Positions 38,803 through 50,002 of a stretch of DNA of 64,000 nucleotides are shown here, one piece after another. Location of the stretch: assembly GCF_014837155.1 (NCBI RefSeq), contig NZ_JACYHA010000006.1, forward strand, positions 1 through 64,000, read 5' to 3'. The notes beneath the pieces were generated by a model. It was given only the letters and a program-made list of their open reading frames with translations, was not told the DNA's origin and made no database searches. Position 1 is the stretch's first letter; every line of letters begins with the position of its first letter. Made by a program: the position numbers and the translations under genes. Origin of the DNA: Litchfieldia stipae (GTDB lineage Bacteria > Bacillota > Bacilli > Bacillales > Bacillaceae_L).

Positions 38803-40620
38803 TTAGTTATTAAGTACTTTTTTTATTTGGATGATTTCGTTAGCAATTGTCGCTGCTTTTAGAAAATCCTTCTCTCGCTCTGCTTGTTGCTTCTCTAATT
38901 CCTTTTCACTTAGCATTGACAACTTTTGATGTTTCAACACCTGTTTAATGTAGTCTCTTATTTCAATGTCTGCTGTTTCGTCATTTATCTGTAGCATTGC
39001 AATATCAGTGACTACTCTAGATAAACTCTCATCGCTCAACCGCTGTAGAAATGCACTTGGATTCGGTTCATTTCCTTCTTCATAGAATGCATAAAGATAA
39101 GTTACAATTGCTCGATGTTCTTCAATATTAAATTCACTTTGAAGCTCAGTTTGAACTTTATAGGCAATATCCTTATTTCTAAGCATATGTGCGATTAAAT
39201 ATCTTTCTGCATTATGAAATGCTGGCAGTAATCTCTTTTGTAAAGTAGTTCTTCTAGGTATATTATTTCTATTCTGATTGCCATTATCCTTTTTCTTGAA
39301 CTCACTTTTATTAAATTGAGATTGCTGCTCCTTAAGCGCCTCGATTGATACAGAGAACTCGGTAGAAATCTGACGCATGTAGTGCTCACGCTCTACGGCG
39401 CTATCTAAAGTACTAATTTCCTTAAGTACTTCTTCGATATAACGCATCCGTTCTCCTTCATCTTGAAGGTTTTTTCCTCTACGAAAGTATTGCATCTTAA
39501 ACGCCATCAGTGTCAAACTTGCCCCTATTACATCATTGTTGAACTTTTCACTACCATATTTCTTAATGTAGTCATCAGGGTCAAGACCTTCAGGCATTAG
39601 AGCAACTCTTACGTAACAACCGGCATCTGATAAGATCTTAGATGCTCTAAAAGCAGCATCAATACCAGCTTGATCAGAGTCATAACAGAGAATGACTGAT
39701 TCGACATTCCTTCGAATCATTTTCGCCTGTTCTTCAGTTAGTGAAGTCCCCATCGAAGCAATGGAATGTAAAAGACCCGCTCCAGTTGCAGAAATGACAT
39801 CAGCAAATCCTTCAAAAAGAATGACTTGTTCTTTTTTTCGAATATGCAATCTAGCATGATGGAAATTATATAGAGTCTTACTTTTGTTAAAAATCGGAGT
39901 TTCAGGGCTATTTATGTATTTTGGTTCTTGGTTAGAAGTCAAAATCCGTCCAGAAAACGCTATTGTTTTCCCTTGATAATCCCAAATTGGAAACATGATT
40001 CGATTACGAAATCGATCTAAGAATGACCCATTATCTTCTTTCTTAACAAGCAAGCCTGCTTTTTCCATCAATTCAAGACTATAGCCTCGTTTCTGAAGAA
40101 ACTTCGAAATATAATCCCACGAATCTAGAGCATATCCAATTTCAAATTGCTCAATAATTTCTTTTGTAAAACCTCGGTTTAACAAATAATCAAGAGCTTC
40201 TTGGCCTTCTTTTGTATTTACCAATAAATGATGGTAAAATTTCTTTAGAAGATCATGTGCCTCGATCATAATGGACATTTCGTTTTGATGTTTGTTGTTT
40301 GATTGAGAAACTAGATTTATTTCAGATGGGAGTTCAATATGATTATTTTCTGCTAACGTTTTTGCAGCTTCTGTGAAAGAATACCCTTTAAGGTCCATTA
40401 AGAAGGAAAATACGTTTCCACCTGCGCCACAACCAAAGCAGTGAAAAATTTGCTTTTCGGCTGAGACTGAAAAGGAAGGTGTTTTTTCGCCATGAAAAGG
40501 ACATAAACCAACATAGCTTCTACCTTGTTTCTTCAATTGAACATATTCACTTATTACATCAACAATGTCTACAGACTGACGAATTTTTTCAATTGTCTCT
40601 TCGGGAATTCGATTTCCCAT
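38803..40620 (-). CDS. dnaG: DNA primase
   Basis: Makes RNA primers for replication forks. 605 residues. Zinc-binding domain with C40-P-F-H and FHCFGCG (near 61-64), TOPRIM core with the catalytic Glu in LFEGFADVIS (near 265) and CYDSDQAG (near 309), and a C-terminal helicase-binding domain. A putatively weak ribosome binding site (GGAG) lies 13 bases before the ATG. Second gene of yqxD-dnaG-sigA. Confidence 0.97.
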   Translation of the reverse strand: MGNRIPEETIEKIRQSVDIVDVISEYVQLKKQGRSYVGLCPFHGEKTPSFSVSAEKQIFHCFGCGAGGNVFSFLMDLKGYSFTEAAKTLAENNHIELPSEINLVSQSNNKHQNEMSIMIEAHDLLKKFYHHLLVNTKEGQEALDYLLNRGFTKEIIEQFEIGYALDSWDYISKFLQKRGYSLELMEKAGLLVKKEDNGSFLDRFRNRIMFPIWDYQGKTIAFSGRILTSNQEPKYINSPETPIFNKSKTLYNFHHARLHIRKKEQVILFEGFADVISATGAGLLHSIASMGTSLTEEQAKMIRRNVESVILCYDSDQAGIDAAFRASKILSDAGCYVRVALMPEGLDPDDYIKKYGSEKFNNDVIGASLTLMAFKMQYFRRGKNLQDEGERMRYIEEVLKEISTLDSAVEREHYMRQISTEFSVSIEALKEQQSQFNKSEFKKKDNGNQNRNNIPRRTTLQKRLLPAFHNAERYLIAHMLRNKDIAYKVQTELQSEFNIEEHRAIVTYLYAFYEEGNEPNPSAFLQRLSDESLSRVVTDIAMLQINDETADIEIRDYIKQVLKHQKLSMLSEKELEKQQAEREKDFLKAATIANEIIQIKKVLNN

Positions 40621-40657
40621 TACTCGAACAACTCCGTCTACTTAAAGTATTCTATCC

Positions 40658-41134
40658 TTAGATTGAAAAACCCTGCAAGTTTCGACAAATTCCTTCTAAA
40701 GACGTAATAAAATTTTGTCGGTCACTTTCTGTAAAAGGTTTTGGTCCTTTTGAGTGAGATCCTGCACGCCTCTCTTTTGCCGCTAGATACCTAACATGTA
40801 AGACGGCATCCATGTCTTTTTCTAGATATCTTTTTCCTCTAGGCGATATTGCAATGACATCCCGTTTCACTAAGATACTTGCAAGACCAATATCCTGAGT
40901 GACTACAATATCTCCCTTACTTGCATGATTCATAATATAAAGATCTACTTCCTCTTTTTGAGAATCAACATACACCCATTTTCCACCAATGTCATATGAA
41001 ACAACATGAGCATAGGATGCAACGAAAACAACTTCCATTTGATATGTACTTGCCAAGCTGACAATTTCTTTCTTTACTGGACAAGCATCAGCATCGACTA
41101 TTATTTTTTTCTTTTTTTCGTCATATTTTTTAAT
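40658..41134 (-). CDS. yqxD: UPF0178 family protein YqxD/YaiI, start codon unclear
   Basis: Family with a PIN-like fold; function not known. The first ATG of the frame (41056) would leave out the hallmark VDADACPVKKEIVS, which is coded in frame at about 41055-41098. So the gene must begin upstream. In that frame I find no ATG, GTG or TTG before the stop at 41141-41143; only ATT (41134) and ATA codons occur. An ATG at 41124 followed by a poly-A tract (A7-G-A7) is one base out of frame. Adding one A would give MTKKRKKIIVDADACP, a normal N-terminus. Either the assembly lost an A, or expression needs polymerase slippage or a rare start. Confidence 0.75.
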   Translation of the reverse strand: MKKYDEKKKKIIVDADACPVKKEIVSLASTYQMEVVFVASYAHVVSYDIGGKWVYVDSQKEEVDLYIMNHASKGDIVVTQDIGLASILVKRDVIAISPRGKRYLEKDMDAVLHVRYLAAKERRAGSHSKGPKPFTESDRQNFITSLEGICRNLQGFSI

Positions 41135-41362
41135 TCTACATCACTCCATAGAATCCTTCTTTCTTTTAAAGAAAATAAATAAACTGACACAAAGTCATGG
41201 AAAATGTCGAATTTTTTTTCTTTCAATTCAGCTCTGTCCCTTGACAACTCACAATACATAGTTTATTCTATCTTCCCTAACTCTAAACCTAATTTTATAC
41301 ATTTTTATCACAATTTTTTCATTATAATACATTAGAGATAAAAACTCTACTATTTTTTCTAT

Positions 41363-41432
41363 AAAAAATGACTCTTCAACCAAGCTAGCACTAACATTAC
41401 TAATAAAAAAGGCTAGAGTGTTTAAGAGTCAT
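41363..41432 (-). terminator. Terminator after ppsR
   Basis: Arms ATGACTCTT (369-377) and AAGAGTCAT (424-432) enclose a further CTAGC-type pairing; TTTTTTAT follows on the minus strand. It lies in the 307-base gap between yqxD and ppsR, whose remainder is AT-rich and should hold the promoters of the yqxD-dnaG-sigA operon; I could not fix them. Confidence 0.85.
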
Positions 41433-41441
41433 CATGCTCCT

Positions 41442-42254
41442 CTATATTATTTTACGTTTGTTTTTGACACTTAGAATGATATTTGCCGTCTCTTCCACTG
41501 CTTTATTTGTGACATCAATCACCTGACAGCCGATTTTATCAACAACAGCTTCAAAATGACTTAACTCATTATTAATTCTGTCTATATTTGCGTAAATGGC
41601 CTGATCGTTTAACCCTAACGATTTCAAGCGCTCACGTCTAATATTATTGAGCTTTTCAGCACTAATTTTCAACCCAAAACACTTATTTGGGGAAACCTTA
41701 AACAACTCTTCAGGTGGCTCCACTTCAGGAACAAGTGGTACATTTGCAACTCTAATCCCTTTATGAGCTAAATATTGAGATAGTGGCGTTTTAGATGTTC
41801 TAGAGACTCCTACAAGTACGATATCCGCTCTTAAAATACCACGAGGGTCTCTACCGTCATCATATTTAACAGCAAATTCAATCGCTTCGATTTTTTTAAA
41901 ATATTCCTCATCTAATTTTCTAACTAGACCTGGTTCATGACTAGGGAATGTATCATACAAGGTACCCATTTTATCGATAAGAGGGCCAATAATATCATAG
42001 ACTTCGACTCCCTCTCGTTCTGCTTCTTTATGTAAATGCTCTCTGAGATCAGGAACAACCAGAGTAAAGACGATGATAGCTGATTTGTCTTTTGCTAATG
42101 TGATAATTTCACTAATCGTTGCGATATCCTCTACATAAGGTATTCGCTTTATCTCTGTGTTTAAATCCTTGAATTGACTTATCGCAGCCTTCACAACTAA
42201 TTCTGCTGTTTCACCCACCGAATCTGATACGACAAAAATCATCCGATTACTCAT
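41442..42254 (-). CDS. Pyruvate,phosphate dikinase / PEP synthetase regulatory protein
   Basis: Bifunctional ADP-dependent kinase and phosphate-dependent phosphorylase acting on PPDK or PEP synthase. 270 residues, as B. subtilis YqfL. Motifs: [10 protein letters not shown] at the N-terminus, P-loop [11 protein letters not shown] (near 149-159) and [15 protein letters not shown] precedes the ATG. It follows ccpN by 26 bases; in B. subtilis ccpN and yqfL work together in control of gluconeogenesis. Confidence 0.94.
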   Translation of the reverse strand: MSNRMIFVVSDSVGETAELVVKAAISQFKDLNTEIKRIPYVEDIATISEIITLAKDKSAIIVFTLVVPDLREHLHKEAEREGVEVYDIIGPLIDKMGTLYDTFPSHEPGLVRKLDEEYFKKIEAIEFAVKYDDGRDPRGILRADIVLVGVSRTSKTPLSQYLAHKGIRVANVPLVPEVEPPEELFKVSPNKCFGLKISAEKLNNIRRERLKSLGLNDQAIYANIDRINNELSHFEAVVDKIGCQVIDVTNKAVEETANIILSVKNKRKII

Positions 42255-42280
42255 ATGTTTCCCCCCATAATCTATAGTGG

Positions 42281-42919
42281 TTAGACTAATCCATCTATTG
42301 CTAAAGAGACTAATGCTTTGGTCATATTGGTTTTTGTGATCCTCCCAATGACTTCAATTCCTTTTTCAGTTGGTTTCACTATTGGGAGTGCATCAATTTG
42401 TTTTTCAATTAATTTTTGAGCAACATCAATTAAAGAGTCCTCTTTCTCACACATGGTTATATTAGGCATACGCGTCATGATGATATTAACTGGGATACTT
42501 GAAAGCTCTTGCTTCCCAATACTTGCTCTCAACAAATCCTTTCTTGATAAGACACCAACAAGAATGGAACCTTCATCAACAACGAACAATGTCCCTACAT
42601 CTTCCAAAAACATCGTGACAATGGCGTCATATACAGATACGTTCTCTGCCACAACCACCGGTATCGATTGGAAGTCTTTTACCTGAAGCTTTTTTATTTT
42701 ATCAGTTAATACTTGAGAACTAGTTTTTCCTGTGAAATAATATCCTACTCTTGGGCGGGCATCTAGATATCCAGCCATTGTAAGAATCGCTAAATCTGGT
42801 CTTAATGTAGCCCTTGTTAGGTTCAATTGATCTGCTATTGCTTCACCAGTTATTGGACCATTATCTTTCACAATTTGAACAATCAGTTCTTGTCGTTTAT
42901 TTAGTTCGATCGTACTCAC
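42281..42919 (-). CDS. ccpN: Transcriptional regulator CcpN (HTH plus CBS pair)
   Basis: Repressor of gluconeogenic genes under glycolytic conditions in B. subtilis. 212 residues: an N-terminal winged helix ([20 protein letters not shown]) and two CBS domains (about 75-205) with [19 protein letters not shown] and the second with [12 protein letters not shown], which bind adenyl nucleotides. Start GTG at 42919; the preceding GTG is in frame but gives an extra residue. First gene of ccpN-ppsR. Confidence 0.94.
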   Translation of the reverse strand: MSTIELNKRQELIVQIVKDNGPITGEAIADQLNLTRATLRPDLAILTMAGYLDARPRVGYYFTGKTSSQVLTDKIKKLQVKDFQSIPVVVAENVSVYDAIVTMFLEDVGTLFVVDEGSILVGVLSRKDLLRASIGKQELSSIPVNIIMTRMPNITMCEKEDSLIDVAQKLIEKQIDALPIVKPTEKGIEVIGRITKTNMTKALVSLAIDGLV

Positions 42920-42943
42920 CACCTAGCCTATACAAATATAATT

Positions 42944-43003
42944 GAAGACTGTTTCCTAAAAGTTTGTTGAAATTTCCAGCAGACTGAATGTGAGAAAACA
43001 GCT
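42944..43003. repeat. Interspersed repeat, internally deleted copy D
   Basis: Left part GAAGACTGTTTCCTAAAAG and TTTGTTG is the reverse complement of the right tail of copy A. CAGCAGACTGAAT is the start of the palindromic arm, but the core is missing and the sequence jumps to GAGAAAACAGCT, the other end. It looks like a deletion derivative. Confidence 0.7.
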
Positions 43004-43009
43004 AAAAAA

Positions 43010-43094
43010 ACAGGGTGCTTACCTCATTGTAGCATTAGTTGATGTAAAACCTCTGAAAAATACATCTAAAAGCTAAATGAGGTAACGTCACCCT
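43010..43094 (-). terminator. Branched terminator after glyS
   Basis: Outer arms AGGGTG and TACCTCATT (43012-43028) pair with AATGAGGTA and CACCCT (43076-43094). Inside is a second hairpin GATGTA/TACATC (43040-43065). On the minus strand it is followed by GTTTTTTTAGC. Confidence 0.85.
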
Positions 43095-43103
43095 TTTGTT
43101 TGC

Positions 43104-45182
43104 TTACTTAACTACAATCGTATTAACATTAGCAAAACGGCTGATTACTTTAGATAATTGTACCATTTGCGCGAGACGATTTGCACGTATACTCTCATCA
43201 TCAGCCATAACCATTGTATTATCGAAATAGCGATTAATAACATCCTTCATTCCACGTAGGAACTGATAAGCTCTTTTTACATCTCCAGATGCTAATGCTG
43301 CTGAAACGTCAGTTTGTACCTTACCATATGCTTCAAATAAATCTTTTTCTTCTTGTGACACAAACAAGGAAGGATCTATTTCCTTTTCCTCACCTTTTTT
43401 CGCAATGTTAAGGATACGACTTAATGCTTCAATGATATCTTTAAATTCAGGATCATCTTTCTGTTGGTCAAGTACAACAGCTTTTTTAACTAATGTACTA
43501 ATTCGCTCAACATTTGAACTTAACACTGCATCAATCATATCATATCTGATTGCACGATTAGATAATTCATTACGTATACGTAATTTGAAGAAACTAATGA
43601 GTTCCTCAAGTAAATTACCTTCAGTTGAATGTTTTGCATCTTGAACAACTGACACGTTCATAGCTAGAGCTAATACTTCTTCTAATGTAAGATTCCAATC
43701 CTTTTCAAGTAGAATTTGGACGATTCCAGCCGCCTGTCTTCTAAGTGCGTAAGGATCTTGTGAACCTGTTGGAATAATACCAATTGAGAAACAGCTTATG
43801 ATTGTATCAAGCTTATCTGCAATACTCACTATTGCACCTACAGTTGAAGCTGGTACAACATCATCTGCATGTCTTGGCATATAATGCTCATTGATTCCAG
43901 CCGCTACTGCTTCTTGTTCCCCATGGATTTTTGCATATTTCTCACCCATTAACCCCTGAAGCTCTGGAAATTCATATACCATATGAGTTACTAAGTCAAA
44001 TTTGCAAATCTCTGCAGTTCTCCTTGCATTCTCTAGTGTAGTAGCATCAACGTCTAAAAGATTTGCAAGCTCGATTGAGATCTTTTGAATTCTTCTTACT
44101 TTCTCTCCAAGCGTTCCAATCTCTTCTTGATATACGATAGAGTCTAATTTCTTCACAAGGTCAGCAATAGTTTGTTTTTGATCCTCTTTATAGAAGAAAT
44201 CTGCATCTGAAAGTCTTGCTCTTAATACTTTTTCATTTCCTTTTGCTACATTATCAATATGCTGGTGGTCTCCATTTCTTATTGTAATAAAATAAGGTAG
44301 AAGTTGGCCATCCTGACTTTTCACAGGAAAATAACGCTGGTGCTCCTTCATGGAAGTGATTAATACCTCTTCTGGAAGATTTAAAAACTCTTCCTCAAAC
44401 TTTCCAAATAGGGCAGTAGGATACTCAACAAGGTTTGTTACCTCTTCTAATAAATCAGCATCAATTGGAACAATCCAATTATTCTCTTCAGCAAGTGATT
44501 TGATTTGATTTTGAATTGCTTCTTTACGCTCTAATGCATTTGCAATCACATATTGAGCTAACAATTCAGTTTCATATGAAGTTGGTGAATCAATTATCAC
44601 TTCTTCACCTAAGAATCGATGCCCTAGCGATTTGTTACTTGATTCTACCCCAGTAATCGAAATAGGGATAATCTCATTACCGAATAATGTTAATAACCAT
44701 TTTATTGGTCGGACGAAGCGTAAGTCTTCATTTCCCCATTTCATGTTTTTCGGGAAGCTTAGTGATGTAATGATTTGCTCAAGCTCATGTAAAGTTTCTT
44801 TCGTTTCTAACCCTTTAACAAACTTCCGTACATGAACATACTCAACACCATTCACTTCTTTGAAATAAATATCCTCAACATTAGCTCCTTGACCACGAGT
44901 AAAGCCAATAGCTGCTTTTGTCCAATTTCCTTCTTGATCTAAGGCAATTTTTCGAGCAGGACCTTTCGCTTCTAGTTCTACATCCTCTTGCTTTTCAGAA
45001 ACAGCTGTGACTAGAACGGCTAATCTCCTAGGAGTTGAATAGCCTTCAATTGTTTCATACGCAATGTTTTTTTCAAGGAACCAATTTGTAAATTTGTCTG
45101 TTAACTGATTGCTAGCATCTGTTATAAATCGTGCTGGCATTTCCTCGAGTCCGATTTCAATCAGTAAATCTCGTTTACTCAT
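43104..45182 (-). CDS. glyS: Glycyl-tRNA synthetase beta subunit
   Basis: 692 residues, beta subunit of the alpha2-beta2 GlyRS. N-terminus [15 protein letters not shown], then RRLAVLV, an HD-like domain near 400-500 (IVSIADKLD) and the C-terminal anticodon-binding domain ([12 protein letters not shown]). The ATG overlaps the glyQ stop in ATGAGTAA, with AAGGAGG in the glyQ end, so translation is coupled. The two subunits are made at equal ratio. Confidence 0.97.
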   Translation of the reverse strand: MSKRDLLIEIGLEEMPARFITDASNQLTDKFTNWFLEKNIAYETIEGYSTPRRLAVLVTAVSEKQEDVELEAKGPARKIALDQEGNWTKAAIGFTRGQGANVEDIYFKEVNGVEYVHVRKFVKGLETKETLHELEQIITSLSFPKNMKWGNEDLRFVRPIKWLLTLFGNEIIPISITGVESSNKSLGHRFLGEEVIIDSPTSYETELLAQYVIANALERKEAIQNQIKSLAEENNWIVPIDADLLEEVTNLVEYPTALFGKFEEEFLNLPEEVLITSMKEHQRYFPVKSQDGQLLPYFITIRNGDHQHIDNVAKGNEKVLRARLSDADFFYKEDQKQTIADLVKKLDSIVYQEEIGTLGEKVRRIQKISIELANLLDVDATTLENARRTAEICKFDLVTHMVYEFPELQGLMGEKYAKIHGEQEAVAAGINEHYMPRHADDVVPASTVGAIVSIADKLDTIISCFSIGIIPTGSQDPYALRRQAAGIVQILLEKDWNLTLEEVLALAMNVSVVQDAKHSTEGNLLEELISFFKLRIRNELSNRAIRYDMIDAVLSSNVERISTLVKKAVVLDQQKDDPEFKDIIEALSRILNIAKKGEEKEIDPSLFVSQEEKDLFEAYGKVQTDVSAALASGDVKRAYQFLRGMKDVINRYFDNTMVMADDESIRANRLAQMVQLSKVISRFANVNTIVVK

Positions 45183-46065
45183 GGTCAGCACCTCCTTTTT
45201 GTTGAAGAATTGGGAAGCCTAATTTTTCACGCTCATCATAGAAGGTCTTAGCAACCTTTCGAGCAAGATTTCGAACTCTCCCAATATAACCCGTTCTTTC
45301 AGTGACTGAAATAGCCCCTTTAGCGTCTAACTGATTAAATGTATGAGAGCACTTTAGTACATAATCATATGCAGGGTGAACTAACCCTTCGTCCATTTGA
45401 CGATGTGCTTCTTTTTCATAAATCGAAAATAAGTTAAACAGCATCTCTGTATCAGAGGTTTCAAACGTATATTTTGAATGCTCATATTCTGGTTGACCAA
45501 AAATATCACGAACCGTGAAGCCGTTTGTCCATTCTAGATCAAAGACATTTTCTTTGTCTTGAATGTATGAAGCAAGTCTTTCCACTCCATACGTAATTTC
45601 AACAGATACTGGTTTACACTCCAGTCCACCTACTTGCTGGAAGTAAGTGAATTGAGTCACTTCCATCCCATCTAACCATACTTCCCAACCAAGTCCTGCA
45701 GCACCAAGCGTAGGTGCTTCCCAGTTATCCTCTACGAAGCGAATATCATGCTTCAATGGATCAATTCCAAGAGCTTTAAGTGAATCAAGATACAACTCTT
45801 GAATGTTGTCAGGAGAAGGCTTCATAATGACTTGAAATTGATGATGCTGATATAGTCGATTTGGATTTTCTCCATATCTTCCATCAGCTGGTCTTCTTGA
45901 AGGCTCTACATAAGCCACATTCCAAGGTTCAGGTCCAATACTTCGTAAAAATGTGTATGGGCTCATAGTTCCTGCCCCTTTTTCCACATCATAAGCCTGC
46001 ATAAGAATACAGCCTTGTTCTGACCAGTGTTTTTGCAGTGTTAATATCATATCTTGTATGTTCAT
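45175..46065 (-). CDS. glyQ: Glycyl-tRNA synthetase alpha subunit
   Basis: 296 residues, class II catalytic subunit with motif [20 protein letters not shown], the [20 protein letters not shown] stretch and [13 protein letters not shown]. It joins glycine to tRNA-Gly with GlyS. Start ATG at 46065, six bases after GGAGGT; a GTG two codons upstream is in frame but poorly placed. Preceded by a T-box leader. Confidence 0.97.
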   Translation of the reverse strand: MNIQDMILTLQKHWSEQGCILMQAYDVEKGAGTMSPYTFLRSIGPEPWNVAYVEPSRRPADGRYGENPNRLYQHHQFQVIMKPSPDNIQELYLDSLKALGIDPLKHDIRFVEDNWEAPTLGAAGLGWEVWLDGMEVTQFTYFQQVGGLECKPVSVEITYGVERLASYIQDKENVFDLEWTNGFTVRDIFGQPEYEHSKYTFETSDTEMLFNLFSIYEKEAHRQMDEGLVHPAYDYVLKCSHTFNQLDAKGAISVTERTGYIGRVRNLARKVAKTFYDEREKLGFPILQQKGGADHE

Positions 46066-46111
46066 AAACACACCTCCATTGAGATTTGAACTGACGAATA
46101 GTAGACAAAAT

Positions 46112-46335
46112 AAAAAACTCCCGTCCCTATGTCAGCGATAGACATAGGGACGAGAGTTAACCCGCGGTTCCACCCTATTTGCTACTTATGACATTTGTCA
46201 AATCAGTAGCCTCTTTTACAGTTTATACTCAAGAACGCCTTCCTAGTTCATCTATTGCCTAGCTTTCACTATCCTAGGTTCGCTTTATATAGAGAGGATC
46301 TAGTACTACTTTCCGTCAACGTATCATATTATTAT
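46112..46335 (-). ncRNA. T-box riboswitch of glyQS (glycine)
   Basis: Minus-strand leader with specifier codon GGC (46237-46239) in the context GAAGGCGTTCTTGAG, matching the B. subtilis glyQS leader. The T-box GGTGGAACCGCGGG (46161-46175) is followed by a strong terminator, stem ACTCTCGTCCCTATGTC with its complement (46115-46157), and a TTTTTTATTTT run. Uncharged tRNA-Gly would stabilise the antiterminator and allow glyQS transcription. Confidence 0.96.
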
Positions 46336-46339
46336 TAGC

Positions 46340-46368
46340 ATATTAATCCAAAATTTTTGTGATGTCAA
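46340..46368 (-). promoter_or_regulatory. SigA promoter of the glyQS operon
   Basis: TTGACA (46363-46368) and TAATAT (46340-46345) on the minus strand with 17-base spacing, just upstream of the T-box leader. Confidence 0.75.
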
Positions 46369-46384
46369 CCCCGCCCTGCGAATT

Positions 46385-47152
46385 TCATTCTTTTTTGGGT
46401 GACATCATCTCTCTGAGACCATCAATTTGGTTTAAAAACCGTTTTGACTTAATAGAAAGCCCAGAATATTCATCATAATAAGCCGTGATTACTTTTTTTA
46501 GCTCGTCCTTTGTTTCTTGTTTCACATCGATTTTTCCAAGTCGGTTTAAATCAAAATAATAAAATAACCGAAGTAGCTTAATCGTTGTTTGTGAAAGTTT
46601 CATCACAAATTTGTCATGTTGATAACAACGATGACAAAGAAAACCGCCCTCTCTAATCGAAAAGGCGAATTCTCCTTCGGTACTACCACAAACCGAACAA
46701 CCATCAAGCTTTGGTGAAAGACCTAATACCTGCAGCATTTTCATTTCATAGATATACAAGAGGATATCAAGGTCATACCCTTCATCCATATAATGTAAGG
46801 TTTGTGATAATAACTCAAATAGAAACGGATTTGGCTTCTTATCATCAGTACTTTTATCAGTTAGTTCAACCACATAAGAGGCATAAGCAGTGAGGAAAAT
46901 ATCCTCTCTTATACTTCTATATGTTTTAATTGTTTCTCCTTGCTGTAAGGTACCTAAACCAGATGTTCTTTGCACCAAAAATTGGCCGTATGTAAAAAGT
47001 TGGGTAATGGAAGCTAACCGACTACTCGGTTTTTTAGCTCCTCTTGCCATTACACCAACCTTACCCCATTCTCGAGTGAATAAGGTAATAATTTTATTAC
47101 TTTCACCATAATTATTGGTACGAATTACAATGCCTTCGCATTTTTGTAACAT
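46385..47152 (-). CDS. recO: DNA repair protein RecO
   Basis: Recombination mediator that anneals ssDNA and loads RecA with RecR. 255 residues, the usual Bacillus length. N-terminal OB fold ([20 protein letters not shown]), a helical middle and a zinc site with CSVCG near 154 and CHRC near 175. Start ATG at 47152 after GGTGA. Downstream of era and yqzL as in B. subtilis. Confidence 0.96.
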   Translation of the reverse strand: MLQKCEGIVIRTNNYGESNKIITLFTREWGKVGVMARGAKKPSSRLASITQLFTYGQFLVQRTSGLGTLQQGETIKTYRSIREDIFLTAYASYVVELTDKSTDDKKPNPFLFELLSQTLHYMDEGYDLDILLYIYEMKMLQVLGLSPKLDGCSVCGSTEGEFAFSIREGGFLCHRCYQHDKFVMKLSQTTIKLLRLFYYFDLNRLGKIDVKQETKDELKKVITAYYDEYSGLSIKSKRFLNQIDGLREMMSPKKE

Positions 47153-47194
47153 ATCGTCACCATCCAATGTATAACCCCGTATAAATTGGTATGG

Positions 47195-47338
47195 TTAAGA
47201 AATTGGAAAATCCACCTCTGCTAGCTCTTCGTCATGTGAATCGGGTCTTTCTTCCTTGTCTAATTCTAGTTCCTTAAAAAGAAGATACGTATCAATGTTA
47301 CCTGTATGACTAAACACCTTCCAGGTAAAATCTAACAT
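47195..47338 (-). CDS. yqzL: Small YqzL family protein (47 aa)
   Basis: Short gene between era and recO. The protein starts MLDFTWKVFSHTGNIDTYLL, has an acidic second half and ends EVDFPIS. This is the YqzL pattern and location. GGTGGGG precedes the ATG. Role unknown; its conservation between era and recO in bacilli argues that it is real. Confidence 0.88.
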   Translation of the reverse strand: MLDFTWKVFSHTGNIDTYLLFKELELDKEERPDSHDEELAEVDFPIS

Positions 47339-47505
47339 ATGAACCCCACCTTTCTGTATTTTAAGCTTAGCAAAATATTAGCCAATTCCTTACCATTTAT
47401 ATTGACCAACTATCCGAAAATCATGTTACACAATTTTTGTAAATCCGTGATTAAACCATTAATATTTTTGGCTATTTTCGTATATATTGTTGCTTTTAAT
47501 ACCGC

Positions 47506-47685
47506 AACCTGAATACACTCTGCGTCCTGAGGGGTGACCGGTGAGCCCCCTCGTCGCTAGCGCTCCTGCGGGGTCTCACTTTGCTCACACATCCCTCGGG
47601 AGTCTCCGTGTATTCAGGCTACTAGAATTCTCATTCTCAATTAATTCATCTGAAAAAACAACTAACTTTTAGAAATCAGCCATAT
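47506..47685. repeat. Interspersed palindromic repeat, copy C (fullest core)
   Basis: Perfect 11-base arms CCTGAATACAC (47508-47518) and GTGTATTCAGG (47608-47618) around a GC-rich core holding GTGACCGGTGAGCCCCC, TCGTCGCTAGCG and GGGGTCTCACTTTGC. Then comes the same CTCATTCTCAATT tail as in copy A. It fills much of the 350-base gap between yqzL and era; no gene is seen in the rest. Confidence 0.85.
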
Positions 47686-47688
47686 TTT

Positions 47689-49105
<1,417 letters not shown>

Positions 49106-49161
49106 TTAAATTATGTATCAGGAATTCCATTGCTTCAACAACAAATGGAATCCCTTAAGAC

Positions 49162-49554
49162 TCAAAACCATTTCTCAACATAAGGATAAAAAATGAGAAT
49201 GCCTACAATAACAGCTATGATTGCGAAAACAAACACAGCTGCTGCTGAAATATCCTTCACAATTTTTGCTAACGGATGATATTCCATTGTGACTAGATCA
49301 ACAAGTCTTTCTATCGCTGTATTGATTAATTCAAGAACAATCATTCCACCAATTACAATTGTTAAAATCGCCCAGTCAAGAAGCGAAAGCTTAAAGCAAA
49401 TTCCAACTATAATAACGACGACTGCTATGACTAGATGGATTTGTAAATTCCGTTCTTTTATAATAGCATTCTTTAATCCATTGATCGCATATGAAAAACT
49501 ATTCCATAATCTAGACCATTCATTTACGTTATTATCTCGTGAGTCCATACGCAT
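49162..49554 (-). CDS. dgkA: Undecaprenol kinase / diacylglycerol kinase family protein DgkA
   Basis: Small trimeric membrane kinase; the Gram-positive form phosphorylates undecaprenol to recycle the lipid carrier of cell-wall synthesis. 130 residues, three transmembrane helices, catalytic Glu and Asn in [15 protein letters not shown] (near 80). The ATG lies within the end of ybeY (23-base overlap) after AAAAGGAAA. In the conserved ybeY-dgkA-cdd-era order. Confidence 0.95.
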   Translation of the reverse strand: MRMDSRDNNVNEWSRLWNSFSYAINGLKNAIIKERNLQIHLVIAVVVIIVGICFKLSLLDWAILTIVIGGMIVLELINTAIERLVDLVTMEYHPLAKIVKDISAAAVFVFAIIAVIVGILIFYPYVEKWF

Positions 49555-50002
49555 CTAATATTTCCTTTTGTTTTGAAAACATCACAGTTTCTTCTTCTGG
49601 CGTTTCATGATCATACCCTAGCAAATGTAAGAAACCATGAACAGTCAAAAAGCCTAATTCTCGATCAAAAGAGTGTCCATATTCAAGAGACTGCTCTTTT
49701 GTTCGAGGGATAGATATAATGATATCTCCCAAGATTCTAGGCAAATCTTCTCCTTGTATTTCAATTTCACCTTCTCCAAGCTCTTCCATAGCAAATGAAA
49801 TCACATCGGTCGGTTGATCCTTGTCACGGTACTCACGATTTATTTCTTGTATTCTGTTGTTATCAACAAATGTAATCGATAGCTCTGACCCTGAATTTAC
49901 TTGTTCAATCTCTGCTGCTACACTGAGAAGCTCTTCTAATAATCTAAATTGAGCCTCTGTCAACTCACCAGTCTCATCAATAAAATCAATTTCTAATCTC
50001 AT
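49532..50002 (-). CDS. ybeY: Endoribonuclease YbeY
   Basis: Zn-dependent RNase for 16S rRNA 3'-end maturation and quality control. 156 residues with the metal motif [11 protein letters not shown] (near 122-132). GAAGGTGA precedes the ATG, which overlaps the pgpH stop by four bases (ATGA). Confidence 0.96.
   Translation of the reverse strand: MRLEIDFIDETGELTEAQFRLLEELLSVAAEIEQVNSGSELSITFVDNNRIQEINREYRDKDQPTDVISFAMEELGEGEIEIQGEDLPRILGDIIISIPRTKEQSLEYGHSFDRELGFLTVHGFLHLLGYDHETPEEETVMFSKQKEILDAYGLTR

Noticed and set aside
49130-49160. Inverted repeat GGAATTCCATTG / AATGGAATCCC after dgkA
   Set aside because: It can form a stem but has no T-run on the minus strand, so I did not call it a terminator.
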